A stretch of 64,000 bases of DNA, taken from positions 62,001 to 126,000 of the forward strand of contig CAWHMD010000014.1 of the NCBI GenBank assembly GCA_963830385.1, read 5' to 3'. The position numbers and the translations under genes were made by a program. Positions within the stretch are counted from its first letter, which is position 1. Each line of letters starts with the position of its first letter. Below the pieces are notes generated by a model, which did not search any database, had not been told where the DNA came from, and worked only from the letters and a program-made list of their open reading frames with translations. The stretch is from Bog-532 sp963830385. Its GTDB lineage: Bacteria > Actinomycetota > Actinomycetes > Streptosporangiales > Streptosporangiaceae. This document shows, piece after piece, positions 55,182-63,672 of the stretch.

Positions 55182-56780
55182 ATGAGTAGTGTTCCCTGGC
55201 TGACCGTCGCCGGCGCCATCCCGCTCGCGGGGTCGCTGGTGCTGGCCGCGATCCCCAGCATGCCGGCCAACGGCGTCGAGGCCGACCGCGAGGCCCGCAA
55301 CCTGCTGTCCAAGCGCCTGGCCCTGGGCTTCTCGCTGGTCACGCTGGCCTGGTTCATCGCCATGGCCACGCAGTGGAAGGTGGGCGGCCCCAACTTCCAG
55401 TTCAGCCAGACCGTGTCCTGGATCCCGCAGTTCGGGGTGCACTACGCGGTCGGGGTGGATGGCATCGCGCTGGTCCTGATCGGCATGTCGGTGGTGCTGA
55501 TGCCGGTCGTGATCCTGGCCTCCTGGCACGACGCAGAGGGCGGGGCGCACAGCGTCAAGAGCTATTTCGCGTTGATGCTGGTGCTCGAGACGATGATGAT
55601 CGGCGTCTTCGCGGCGACCGACGTTTTCCTCTTCTACATCTTCTTCGAAGCCATGCTGATCCCGATGTACTTCATGATCGGGAGCTACGGCGACGGCAAG
55701 CGCCAGTACGCGGCGGTCAAGTTCCTGCTCTACAGCCTGGCGGGCGGCCTGCTGATGCTGGTCGCGGTCATCGCCCTGTACGTCTACTCGGCCAGGAGCG
55801 GGGCCACCGGCCACCACGGCACGTTCCTGTTCAGCCAGCTCGAGCAGGTCACGTTCAGCCCGGACGCGCAGAAGTGGATGTTCCTTGGCTTCTTCGTCGC
55901 GTTCGCGATCAAGGCGCCGCTGTTCCCGTTCCACACCTGGCTGCCCGACGCGGCCGCCTCCGCCCAGCCGGGTGGCGCGGTGCTGCTGGTCGGCGTGCTG
56001 GACAAGGTCGGCACGTTCGGCATGATCCGGTACTGCCTGGAGCTGTTCCCGTCCGCGTCGAGGTACTTCACCCCGCTGGTGCTCACGCTGGCGGTGATCG
56101 GCATCCTCTACGGCGCGATCGTCGCCATCGGCCAGACCGACATCAAGCGGCTGATCGCCTACACCTCGGTGTCCCACTTCGGCTTCATCGCGCTGGGCAT
56201 CTTCGCGATGACCACCCAGGGCCAGTCGGGCGCGACGCTGTACATGGTCAACCACGGGTTCGCCACCGGCGCGCTGTTCATCCTGGCCGGGTTCATGATC
56301 GCCCGGCGCGGCTCGTCCCGGATCGCCGACTACGGCGGCATGCAGAGGGTCGCCCCGCTGCTGGCCGGGTTGTTCCTGATCTCGGGCCTGGCCACCCTGT
56401 CGCTGCCGGGCCTGTCCACCTTCGTCAGCGAGTTCCTGGTACTGGTGGGGACGTTCAGCCGCTACAAGGTGCCCGCCGTCCTGGCCACGGTCGGCATCAT
56501 CCTGGCCGCCATCTACATCCTCTGGATGTACCAGCGAACGATGAACGGGCCGACCGCGCCCGAGGTCGAGGACCTGCCCGACCTGCGGCCGCGAGAGTTG
56601 TGGGCGGCGGTGCCGCTGGTGGCGCTGATCATCGCGATGGGCATTTACCCCAAGCCGGTGCTGGACGTGATCAACCCGGCCGTCCACCAGACGATGGTGC
56701 AGATCCACATGACCGATCCCAAACCGGCCCACCCGGCCACGGCGCAGCTGACCAATGCGCAGAAGGGAACCGCACCGTGA
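55182..56780 (+). CDS. nuoM: NADH-quinone oxidoreductase subunit M
   Basis: 532 residues, 14-helix antiporter-like proton pump. Seen: YAVGVDGIALVLIGMS, the charged helix MMIGVFAATDVFLFYIFFEAMLIPMYFMIG with conserved Glu, FVAFAIKAPLFPFHTWLPDAAASAQPGGAVLL with conserved Lys, and DIKRLIAYTSVSHFGFIALG. ATG 55182 starts five bases after nuoL. Confidence 0.97.
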   Translation: MSSVPWLTVAGAIPLAGSLVLAAIPSMPANGVEADREARNLLSKRLALGFSLVTLAWFIAMATQWKVGGPNFQFSQTVSWIPQFGVHYAVGVDGIALVLIGMSVVLMPVVILASWHDAEGGAHSVKSYFALMLVLETMMIGVFAATDVFLFYIFFEAMLIPMYFMIGSYGDGKRQYAAVKFLLYSLAGGLLMLVAVIALYVYSARSGATGHHGTFLFSQLEQVTFSPDAQKWMFLGFFVAFAIKAPLFPFHTWLPDAAASAQPGGAVLLVGVLDKVGTFGMIRYCLELFPSASRYFTPLVLTLAVIGILYGAIVAIGQTDIKRLIAYTSVSHFGFIALGIFAMTTQGQSGATLYMVNHGFATGALFILAGFMIARRGSSRIADYGGMQRVAPLLAGLFLISGLATLSLPGLSTFVSEFLVLVGTFSRYKVPAVLATVGIILAAIYILWMYQRTMNGPTAPEVEDLPDLRPRELWAAVPLVALIIAMGIYPKPVLDVINPAVHQTMVQIHMTDPKPAHPATAQLTNAQKGTAP

Positions 56781-58393
56781 CCGGCCTAACGAGTTCTGCG
56801 GGCCTCGCGAGCCACTCCGGCGTGCTGGCGGCTTCGACGATCTCCCCTCCGAGCATCGAGTACAGCCAGCTGGCGCCGATGCTGGTGGTGTTCGGGGCGG
56901 CGCTGGCGTGCGTGCTGGTCGAGGCGTTCGCGCCCCGTTCGGCCCGCCGTGGCCTGCACCTGGTGCTGACGCTGGGCGGCCTCGGCGCCGCGTTCGTCCT
57001 GGACATCCTGGTCGCCGCGACCAGCAACGCCTTCGACAAGGGCAGCTCCGGCCACGTGGCCGCCATGGGCGCGGTCGGGGTGGACCGGCCGACCCTGTTC
57101 ATCCAGGGCACGATCCTGATCCTGGCGCTGGTCAGCGTGCTGGTGATCGCGGACACCTCGCACGGCCTGAGCCCGTTCGTGGCCCAGGCGGCCGCGGTCC
57201 CCGGCAGCTCGGAGGAGCGGGAAGGCCAGATCGAGGGGGTCGCGCACACCGAGATCTACCCGCTGGTCCTGCTGGCGGTGGGCGGCATGCTGCTGTTCCC
57301 GGCCGCCAACGACCTGCTGACCATGTTCATCGCGCTGGAGACACTGTCGCTGCCGCTGTACCTGCTGTGCGGCCTGGCCCGCCGCCGCCGGCTGCTGTCG
57401 CAGGAAGCGGCGATGAAGTACTTCCTGCTGGGCGCCTTCTCCTCGGCCTTCTTCCTGTTCGGCGTGGCCATGGTCTACGGGTTCGCCGGCTCGGTGCGGC
57501 TGTCCGCGATCGCCACCGCGGTCTCCCAGAACACCGCCAACGAGACCCTGCTGCTGGCCGGCATGGCGCTGATCGGCCTGGGCCTGCTGTTCAAGATCGG
57601 TGCGGTGCCGTTCCAGGGCTGGAAGCCCGACGTCTACCAGGGCGCGCCCACCCCGATCACCGCGCTGATGGCCTCCTGCACGCTGGTCTCCGCGTTCGGC
57701 GCGCTGATGCGGGTGTTCTACGTGGCATTCGGCGGGATGACCTGGGACTGGCGGCCGGTCATGTGGGCCATCGCCATCCTCACCATGGTCGTCGGGGCGG
57801 TCATCGCCATCACCCAGACCGACGTGAAGCGGCTGCTGGCCTACTCTTCGATCACGCACGCGGGCTACATCCTCGTCGGCGTCATCGCGGCCACCACCCT
57901 GGGCCTCTCCAGCAGCATGTTCTACCTTGTCACCTACGGCTTCAGCACGATCGGGGCGTTCGCCCTGATCACCCTGGTCCGGGACCCGGGCGGCGAGGCC
58001 AGCCACCTGTCCCGCTGGGCCGGCCTCGGCAAGCGGTCCCCGATAGTGGCCGGCACGTTCGCGTTCTTCCTCCTCGCCTTCGCCGGCATCCCGCTGACCA
58101 GCGGGTTCACCGGGAAGTTCGCGGTCTTTCAGGCCGCTGAGTTGGGCGGGGCCACCCCGCTGGTCGTCATCGGCGTGCTCAGCAGCGCGATCGCGGCGTT
58201 CTTCTACGTCCGCATCATCGTGCTGATGTTCTTCAGCGACCCCGTACCGGACGGGCCGGCCCTCGTCGTGCCGAGCGCGCTCACCGGTACCGCGGTGGCC
58301 ATCGGCGCGGCGGTGACGCTGTTCCTGGGCATCGTGCCGGGGCCCGTCCTCGACCTGGCGAACCATGCCGCGAACCATCTGTTCGTCCGGTAA
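56777..58393 (+). CDS. nuoN: NADH-quinone oxidoreductase subunit N
   Basis: 538 residues, third antiporter-like subunit. Seen: FPAANDLLTMFIALETLSLPLYLLCG, SQEAAMKYFLLGAFSSAFFLFG, LGLLFKIGAVPFQGWKPDVYQGAPTPITALMA, and DVKRLLAYSSITHAGYILVG. GTG 56777 overlaps the nuoM stop. It ends the operon; a hairpin follows at once. Confidence 0.97.
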   Translation: MTGLTSSAGLASHSGVLAASTISPPSIEYSQLAPMLVVFGAALACVLVEAFAPRSARRGLHLVLTLGGLGAAFVLDILVAATSNAFDKGSSGHVAAMGAVGVDRPTLFIQGTILILALVSVLVIADTSHGLSPFVAQAAAVPGSSEEREGQIEGVAHTEIYPLVLLAVGGMLLFPAANDLLTMFIALETLSLPLYLLCGLARRRRLLSQEAAMKYFLLGAFSSAFFLFGVAMVYGFAGSVRLSAIATAVSQNTANETLLLAGMALIGLGLLFKIGAVPFQGWKPDVYQGAPTPITALMASCTLVSAFGALMRVFYVAFGGMTWDWRPVMWAIAILTMVVGAVIAITQTDVKRLLAYSSITHAGYILVGVIAATTLGLSSSMFYLVTYGFSTIGAFALITLVRDPGGEASHLSRWAGLGKRSPIVAGTFAFFLLAFAGIPLTSGFTGKFAVFQAAELGGATPLVVIGVLSSAIAAFFYVRIIVLMFFSDPVPDGPALVVPSALTGTAVAIGAAVTLFLGIVPGPVLDLANHAANHLFVR

Positions 58394-58394
58394 A

Positions 58395-58413
58395 GGTGCG
58401 GCTACGCACCGTT
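58395..58413 (+). terminator. Terminator of the nuo operon
   Basis: GGTGCG-gcta-CGCACC followed by GTTT, starting one base after the nuoN stop. Short but perfect stem with a small T-run. Confidence 0.65.
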
Positions 58414-58591
58414 TGGCTGGGCCCGCGATGGGTGTCGGCCATAGTGATAACGGGCATACTCGGGAATCCTGGACCAGCCTGTTCGCCTTGACCATGGGAG
58501 GGCCTGACCTGAGGCGGACGATGCAGTGCCAGGGCCGGCCGATACTGGCAGTGTCCTCGCCCGGATCGGGTACCGAGAACTTGGAGCCTGC

Positions 58592-59587
58592 GTGACCACT
58601 GCCGTACCACTCGACTTCCCCGACGCCGCCGTCGAGACAGCCGTGGCCAACGGGCTTGCTCGCGTCGAGTCCGTCATCCGCCAGACCGCGCAGTCCGAAG
58701 AGTCCCTGCTCACCGAGGCGTCCCTGCACCTGGTGGACGCGGGCGGCAAGCGCTTCCGGGCCATGCTGGTGCTGCTCGCCGCCCAGTTCGGCGACCCCGA
58801 GAGTGAGCAGGTCATCCAGGCGGCCGCCGCCATCGAGCTGACCCACCTGGCCACGCTGTTCCACGACGACGTGATGGACGAGGCGGCCATCCGCCGCGGC
58901 AGCGAGTCGGCCAACTCACGCTGGGACAACACGGTCGCCATCCTCACCGGCGACTTCCTGTTCGCGCGGGCCTCCCGCATCCTGGCCGACCTGGGCCCAG
59001 AGGCGATCCGGATCCAGACCGAGACGTTCGCCCGGCTGGTCAGCGGCCAGGTCGCCGAGACCATCGGCCCGCGGCCGGGCGAGGACCCGCTGGACCACTA
59101 CTGGCGGGTGGTGACCGAGAAGACCGCGTCGCTGATCGCCACCTCCGGCCGGTTCGGCGCGTTGTTCTCCGGCGCTCCGGAGAAGGTGGTGACCGGAATC
59201 GAGGTGGCCTGCGAGGCGCTGGGGGTGGCGTTCCAGATCTCCGACGACATCCTCGACGTCTGCAGCGAGACGGGTCAGTCGGGCAAGACCCCCGGCACCG
59301 ACCTGCGCGAGGGCGTGAAGTCACTACCGGTCCTGTACGCGCTCCGGTCGACCGACCCGGCCGACGAGCGGCTCCGGGCCTTGCTGAGCTCCGGCCCGCT
59401 CACCGACGACGCCGAGTACACCGAGGCGCTGGCCCTGCTGCGCGCCCGCCCCGCCATCAAGGCCGCCCACGCCGAGATGACCCGCTGGGCCGACCGGGCC
59501 CGCGAGCAGGTGCTGGCCCTGCCGTCCTGTCCCGCCCAGGACGCGTTCGAGAAGCTCTGCGACTTCGTGGTCGAGCGCAGCGGCTGA
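58592..59587 (+). CDS. Polyprenyl diphosphate synthase
   Basis: 331 residues, trans-isoprenyl diphosphate synthase. Seen: GGKRFRAMLVLLAA, first Asp-rich motif HDDVMDEA, GDFLFARAS, KTASLIATSGRFGALFSG, and second Asp-rich motif ISDDILDVCSE. It probably makes the long polyprenyl chain of menaquinone, as the neighbouring menG, reductase and nuo genes suggest; chain length cannot be read from sequence. GTG 58592 preceded by GGAG. Confidence 0.93.
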   Translation: MTTAVPLDFPDAAVETAVANGLARVESVIRQTAQSEESLLTEASLHLVDAGGKRFRAMLVLLAAQFGDPESEQVIQAAAAIELTHLATLFHDDVMDEAAIRRGSESANSRWDNTVAILTGDFLFARASRILADLGPEAIRIQTETFARLVSGQVAETIGPRPGEDPLDHYWRVVTEKTASLIATSGRFGALFSGAPEKVVTGIEVACEALGVAFQISDDILDVCSETGQSGKTPGTDLREGVKSLPVLYALRSTDPADERLRALLSSGPLTDDAEYTEALALLRARPAIKAAHAEMTRWADRAREQVLALPSCPAQDAFEKLCDFVVERSG

Positions 59588-59625
59588 CCTGGCCTTCTCC
59601 GGCGTTAGGCCTTCCTCCGGCGCCT

Positions 59626-59645
59626 GTCGAAAGGAAGCTTTCGAC
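59626..59645. terminator. Hairpin after polyprenyl synthase gene
   Basis: GTCGAAAG-gaag-CTTTCGAC, perfect eight-base stem and four-base loop, 38 bases after the stop codon. It ends just before the msrA operator-like repeat. Confidence 0.5.
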
Positions 59646-59647
59646 GG

Positions 59648-59672
59648 GTTGCAACGTTGTAATCATTGCAAC
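59648..59672. promoter_or_regulatory. Inverted repeat in the msrA promoter region
   Basis: GTTGCAA (59648-59654) and TTGCAAC (59666-59672), perfect arms with an 11-base AT-rich spacer, only 15 bases before the msrA start. A bound regulator would cover the ribosome site or start of transcription. Regulator unknown. Confidence 0.45.
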
Positions 59673-59687
59673 ACCGAGGAGGATGCA

Positions 59688-60368
59688 ATGAGCATATTCG
59701 GCCTGCGAGCGACGCAGATGGTGGAGCCCGAGCGCGCCCTGAAGGGACGCGCGGACCCGATGCCGGTCCGGGACCGGCACGCCGTGCTGGGCACGCCGCT
59801 GGCCCCGCCCTACCCCGAGGGCACCGAGACCGCGGAGTTCGCGCTCGGCTGCTTCTGGGGCGAGGAGCGTACGTTCTGGCAGACCCCTGGGGTCGTGTCG
59901 ACGGCGGTCGGCTACGAGGGCGGCTACACGCCCAACCCCAACTACGAGGAGGTCTGCTCGGGTAAGACCGGGCACGCGGAGACCGTACGGGTCGTCTACG
60001 ACCCGGCCAAGGTCTCTTACGAGACGCTGCTGAAGACGTTCTGGGAGTCCCACGACCCAACCCAGAGCATGCGCCAGGGCAACGACGTCGGCACCCAGTA
60101 CCGGTCGGCGATCTTCTACCGCACCCCGGAGCAGCAGGCGGCGGCCGAACGGTCCCGCGAGGTGTTCCAGCGGCAGCTGACCGAGCGCGGGTACGGTGCC
60201 ATCGCCACCGAGATCGTCCCGGCCGGGGAGTTCTACTTCGCCGAGGACTACCACCAGCAGTACCTGGACAAGAACCCGTGGGGTTACTGCCCCGACCACG
60301 GCACCGGGGTGTCCTGCCCGATCGGGCTGGGCGTCTCCGCCGGGCTTGACCGTCACCTATCAAAGTGA
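59688..60368 (+). CDS. msrA: Peptide-methionine (S)-S-oxide reductase
   Basis: 226 residues. Reduces methionine sulfoxide in proteins. Catalytic Cys in FALGCFWGEERTF; YEGGYTPNPNYEEVCSGKTGHAETV and QGNDVGTQYRSAIFY follow, and C-terminal resolving cysteines are in GYCPDHGTGVSCPIG. ATG 59688 has GAGGAGG five bases upstream. Its stop codon lies inside a long palindrome. Confidence 0.96.
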   Translation: MSIFGLRATQMVEPERALKGRADPMPVRDRHAVLGTPLAPPYPEGTETAEFALGCFWGEERTFWQTPGVVSTAVGYEGGYTPNPNYEEVCSGKTGHAETVRVVYDPAKVSYETLLKTFWESHDPTQSMRQGNDVGTQYRSAIFYRTPEQQAAAERSREVFQRQLTERGYGAIATEIVPAGEFYFAEDYHQQYLDKNPWGYCPDHGTGVSCPIGLGVSAGLDRHLSK

Positions 60369-60387
60369 TATCACATTAATAGGTGAC
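60352..60387. promoter_or_regulatory. 36-base near-perfect palindrome over the msrA stop codon
   Basis: Outer arms GTCACCTAT (60352-60360) and ATAGGTGAC (60379-60387) and inner core GTGATATCAC (60365-60374); 16 of 18 position pairs match. AT-rich against GC-rich surroundings. It could be an operator for the small membrane gene at 60426 or a terminator for msrA; no U-run follows. Confidence 0.6.
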
Positions 60388-60425
60388 CGGAGCGGCCGGG
60401 CGCCAGCGCGGCAGGGGGCATGCCG

Positions 60426-60707
60426 ATGAACGCACCGAGTGGTAGCAACGGTCCCGGGGGTCTGCGCGGGTGGTGGCGATCACCGCCGCGATCCGGGCTG
60501 CGGCGCCTGATCAACCCGTGGGAGTACCGCCACCTGCGCTTCTCCGGGGGCATGCGCATCGTGGGCGGGCTGGTCACGGCCGTCGCGGGCGTTATCTGCC
60601 TGTCCTACAGCGCCTACGGGTGGGCGGCCTTGTTCCTGGTGCTGGCCGCGCTGAACCTGGCGGGCGGCTACTGGTATCTCAGCCTCGCCCGCTCCGTATC
60701 TGCCTGA
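60426..60707 (+). CDS. Small two-helix membrane protein
   Basis: 93 residues. A Gly/Ser/Arg-rich N-terminus is followed by LINPWEYRHLRFSGGMRIVGG and two helices (VTAVAGVICLSYS, ALFLVLAALNLAGGYWYL). Similar NPWEYRHLR-type proteins occur in other actinobacteria without assigned function. ATG 60426 is seven bases after AGGGGG; ATG 60420 lies too close to it. Confidence 0.72.
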   Translation: MNAPSGSNGPGGLRGWWRSPPRSGLRRLINPWEYRHLRFSGGMRIVGGLVTAVAGVICLSYSAYGWAALFLVLAALNLAGGYWYLSLARSVSA

Positions 60708-61057
60708 CCCCCACCGGCGGGCCCAGGGTCGCGATCAGCGGCCTTGCGGCCCGCTTCGCCGTATCCGGAGCCTGAGCGGAATAGCCCGATAGCACCATTT
60801 GGCACCCTGCAGTTCACGTGGGTCATTAGCCGGTTAGAGCCTTTTTATTATGAAAATGGATATCGGATTTAACCGGCTAACTGGACATTGCCGAGACTTT
60901 TATCGCGGACCATAATCCAGCATCCCAGCTGCACGTCTATCATGCCGAATGGCGTCAGCGGCTGAGTGTTCGACAGCCCGGTCCGCCATGGGGGGCGCTC
61001 CGTCCTGCCGCGAAGAAATCGCGGATGCTGGAGAGCGGTAACGAAATCGTGCGGCAC
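60708..61057. other. 350-base non-coding region with AT-rich core
   Basis: No gene seen. Positions 60830-60930 are markedly AT-rich and carry a long-arm inverted repeat listed separately. Likely the control region for the anchored protein gene downstream. Confidence 0.5.
60826..60880. promoter_or_regulatory. Inverted repeat with 11-base arms
   Basis: TTAGCCGGTTA (60826-60836) and TAACCGGCTAA (60870-60880), perfect arms separated by 33 AT-rich bases (three helical turns). Two-site operator or DNA-looping element; too wide for a simple terminator. Confidence 0.5.
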
Positions 61058-62398
61058 ATGAAAAAGCGCGCACTCCGGATCGGGGTGCTGATCGTCGTGC
61101 TCGGCTTGGTAGCCGGATCGGTGTACGCCTTCTTCGCGGGGGGCGCGTCGCTGAACGGCGGCGAGTGGAAAACCGCGTCCGGCGTCGCCCTCCAGGTGCC
61201 GACGGCCGGAGCGCCCAAGCTCGCCTTCACCGCCCAGCCCGCGGCTGGCACCGCGATCGCGGCCGCGGCTGGGGTGTTCAGCGTGTCGGTCGCCACCCAG
61301 GACAGCCAGGGGACCACGCTGACCAGCGACAGCGTGGACACGGTGACGCTGGCGCTGGGGCGCGACCCGGGTCACGGGGTCCTGAGCTGCACAGGCCCGG
61401 GCGGCCTGACCGTCACCATGTCGGCCGGGCAGGCCACGTTCAGCGGCTGTTCGGTCAGCAGGCCCGGCGCCGGCTACCGGCTCACCGCGGCCAGCACGGT
61501 CAAGCCCGCGCTGGCCGCGCCCGCCAACGGCCACGCCTTCGACGTCGTGACCGCGGCGGCGGCCAAGGCGGCCAGGGCCGCCGCGGTGAAGGCCAGGGCG
61601 GCCGCCCGGGGCCGGGCCACCGCCGCCCCCGGCGCGCAGGCGGTCGCGGCCGGTGACACCGCCAGCCAGGGGCCGCCCGCGGGCGGGACCGAGCTGACCA
61701 TCACCTCCCCGGCGGTCACCGGGGCGGCCACTTCGAGCCCGGACCTGGGCCCGATCAGGGTCCAGCTGACCACGGCGGGCGGGGCGCCGGTGACCACCGG
61801 CGTGACCGTTCAGCTGTCCTCCAGCTCGGGCGGGACGAACGAGTTCTCCGCCAGCGCCGGCGGTACCGCGGTCAGCTCCGTCGTCATCCCGCCCGGCGCG
61901 TCGGCCGTCAGCTTCTGGTACGGCGACGAACAGGCCGGCCAGCCGGTCATCACCGCCGCCGCCGGCGGGGTGCAGCCGGACACCCAGACCGAGACGATCA
62001 CCGCCGGCCGGGCGGCCGCCCTAAGCTTCACCGGCGCCTCCACCGGGAACGCCCAGGGCAGCCGCCCCGCCCAGGTCAGCTGCCCGGACACCGACGGCCC
62101 GGCCAGCTGCACGCTCAGCCCGGCCCCGCCGCGCGGGAAGTCGCGGTTCATGACCGCCCAGGTGCAGCTGGTCGACCAGTTCCAGAACGTGGTCACCAAC
62201 ACGACCGGGTCGGCCATCGACGTCGCGCTGACCCAGCGCGGCGGCTCGTCGCTCAGCACCAGCTCGGTGCCGATCCCGGCCGGGGCGTCCTCGTCGGCCT
62301 CGTTCACCGAACAGCTGGCCGACGGCAGCCACCAGGGCACGGTCTCGGCCGCCGCCACGGTGGGATCGGCCTCGGTGTCGGCCAGCCTCACGTCCTGA
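61058..62398 (+). CDS. Membrane-anchored extracellular protein with Ig-like domains
   Basis: 446 residues. Short basic start (MKKRALR) and one hydrophobic segment (IGVLIVVLGLVAGSVYAFFA) act as signal anchor. Then a domain with two Cys (LSCTGPGG, FSGCSV), an Ala/Lys/Arg-rich linker around residues 155-195, and two further beta-rich domains of invasin/Big-1 flavour (GGAPVTTGVTVQLSSSSGG; FQNVVTNTTGSAIDVALTQRGG), the last containing a Cys pair. No sortase motif. ATG 61058 chosen; ATG 61025 and GTG 61049 are in frame. Function unknown, probably surface binding. Confidence 0.65.
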   Translation: MKKRALRIGVLIVVLGLVAGSVYAFFAGGASLNGGEWKTASGVALQVPTAGAPKLAFTAQPAAGTAIAAAAGVFSVSVATQDSQGTTLTSDSVDTVTLALGRDPGHGVLSCTGPGGLTVTMSAGQATFSGCSVSRPGAGYRLTAASTVKPALAAPANGHAFDVVTAAAAKAARAAAVKARAAARGRATAAPGAQAVAAGDTASQGPPAGGTELTITSPAVTGAATSSPDLGPIRVQLTTAGGAPVTTGVTVQLSSSSGGTNEFSASAGGTAVSSVVIPPGASAVSFWYGDEQAGQPVITAAAGGVQPDTQTETITAGRAAALSFTGASTGNAQGSRPAQVSCPDTDGPASCTLSPAPPRGKSRFMTAQVQLVDQFQNVVTNTTGSAIDVALTQRGGSSLSTSSVPIPAGASSSASFTEQLADGSHQGTVSAAATVGSASVSASLTS

Positions 62399-62427
62399 CT
62401 GTCCGGCGACGTCGGGTGTTGGGGGGT

Positions 62428-62433
62428 TAGACT
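62428..62433 (+). promoter_or_regulatory. -10 element of a leaderless histidine kinase transcript
   Basis: TAGACT six bases before the GTG at 62440, with no ribosome site between. This spacing is typical of leaderless actinobacterial transcripts. Confidence 0.5.
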
Positions 62434-62439
62434 CGCGCC

Positions 62440-63669
62440 GTGTTCAACGCGGTAGTGGAGCGTTTCCGCGTTCCGCTCCGCTGGTGGCGGACTCGCGGAG
62501 TACTGGTGCGGGACGCGGTGGTCGCGACCGCCTTCACTGTGCTCGGGTTCGCGCCTGCGCTGGCGGCCCAGGGCGTGTTGCTGGGTCAGCTGCCGGCGCA
62601 CCGGGCCGGCCCGGTCACCTTCCTGCTGAACCTGGCGCAGTGCCTGCCGCTGGCCCTCCGGCGGCGCTCCCCGGCCCTGGCCCTGGCCGTCGTGGCCTGC
62701 GCGTTCGCCGCCTACCAGCTGCTCGGCTACCCGTCGTCGTTCACCAGCGTGGGCCTGTTGCTGGCGCTGTATTCGGCCGGAGCGTACGAGGCCACCTTCC
62801 GGCGTGAGCTGATCGTCGGGGCCACCGCCTCCTACGTGGTGCTGGCGGTGGCCCTGGACGGCCTCGGCTCGCGGCAGCAGCCCGTCGGCTACTTTGTCTT
62901 CTACCTCGGCCTGGCCGCCTGCTGGGGGGCCGGGTCGCTGATCCGGACCCGGCGGCTCCGGGCCGGCGAGCGGGATCGGCAGGGGGCCGCCGAAGCGGCC
63001 CGCCAGGCCCTCGAGGAGGAGCGGGCGCACATCGTCCGCGAGCTCCGCGACGTGGTGGCGCACCAGGTCAGCGGCATCGTGGTGCAGGCCGACGCAACCC
63101 AGTACCTGCTGCCGGGCCAGCCCGGCCTGGCCGCGTCCGGGCTGACCGAGATCAGCGCGGCCGGGCGCCGGGCCCTGACCGAGCTGCGGTACCTGCTCGG
63201 CGTGCTGGGCCTCCCGGCCGGCGGTGAGGGCGACGGCGAGCCCGGTCTGCCGCCGGCCGCCGGGCTGCGTGACCTGGTGGACCAGACCCGGCTGGCCGGG
63301 CAGCCGGCCGACCTGATCGAGAAGGGCGAGCCCGAGCCGATGAGCGCGAGCGCCGCGCTGGCCGCCTACCGGGTGGTCCAGGAGGCGCTGGCCAACGCCG
63401 TCACGCACGCGCCCGGCCAGGTGACCCTGGTCGACGTCCGGTACGGCGACGGGGTCAGCATCGAGGTGACGACCGACGGCCCGGCGGTGGGGCTGGGCTC
63501 GTTCGTCCCCGGCCGAGGCCTGACCGGACTCCGCGACCGGGTCCGGGGCTGCGGCGGCCGCCTGGAGGCCGGCCGGCGACCCGGTGGCGGTTTCCGGGTC
63601 CAGGCCCGGATCCCGGCTGGGACCCCGGCTGGGGGCAGGCCGTCGTGCTCGCCTACCGCACCGGGCTGA
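62440..63669 (+). CDS. NarL-type sensor histidine kinase with degenerate phosphoacceptor
   Basis: 409 residues. Five or six membrane helices in the first 170 residues, a linker helix, then the HisKA_3 dimerisation helix and HATPase domain (QEALANAVTHA N-box, GRGLTGLRDRV G-box). The usual phosphoacceptor motif reads EL-H-DVVAH; here residue 203 is Arg (ELRDVVAHQVS, codon CGC at 63046-63048). No response regulator gene is adjacent. It may be inactive, act as a heterodimer partner, or use another mechanism. Confidence 0.85.
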   Translation: MFNAVVERFRVPLRWWRTRGVLVRDAVVATAFTVLGFAPALAAQGVLLGQLPAHRAGPVTFLLNLAQCLPLALRRRSPALALAVVACAFAAYQLLGYPSSFTSVGLLLALYSAGAYEATFRRELIVGATASYVVLAVALDGLGSRQQPVGYFVFYLGLAACWGAGSLIRTRRLRAGERDRQGAAEAARQALEEERAHIVRELRDVVAHQVSGIVVQADATQYLLPGQPGLAASGLTEISAAGRRALTELRYLLGVLGLPAGGEGDGEPGLPPAAGLRDLVDQTRLAGQPADLIEKGEPEPMSASAALAAYRVVQEALANAVTHAPGQVTLVDVRYGDGVSIEVTTDGPAVGLGSFVPGRGLTGLRDRVRGCGGRLEAGRRPGGGFRVQARIPAGTPAGGRPSCSPTAPG

Positions 63670-63672
63670 TGG

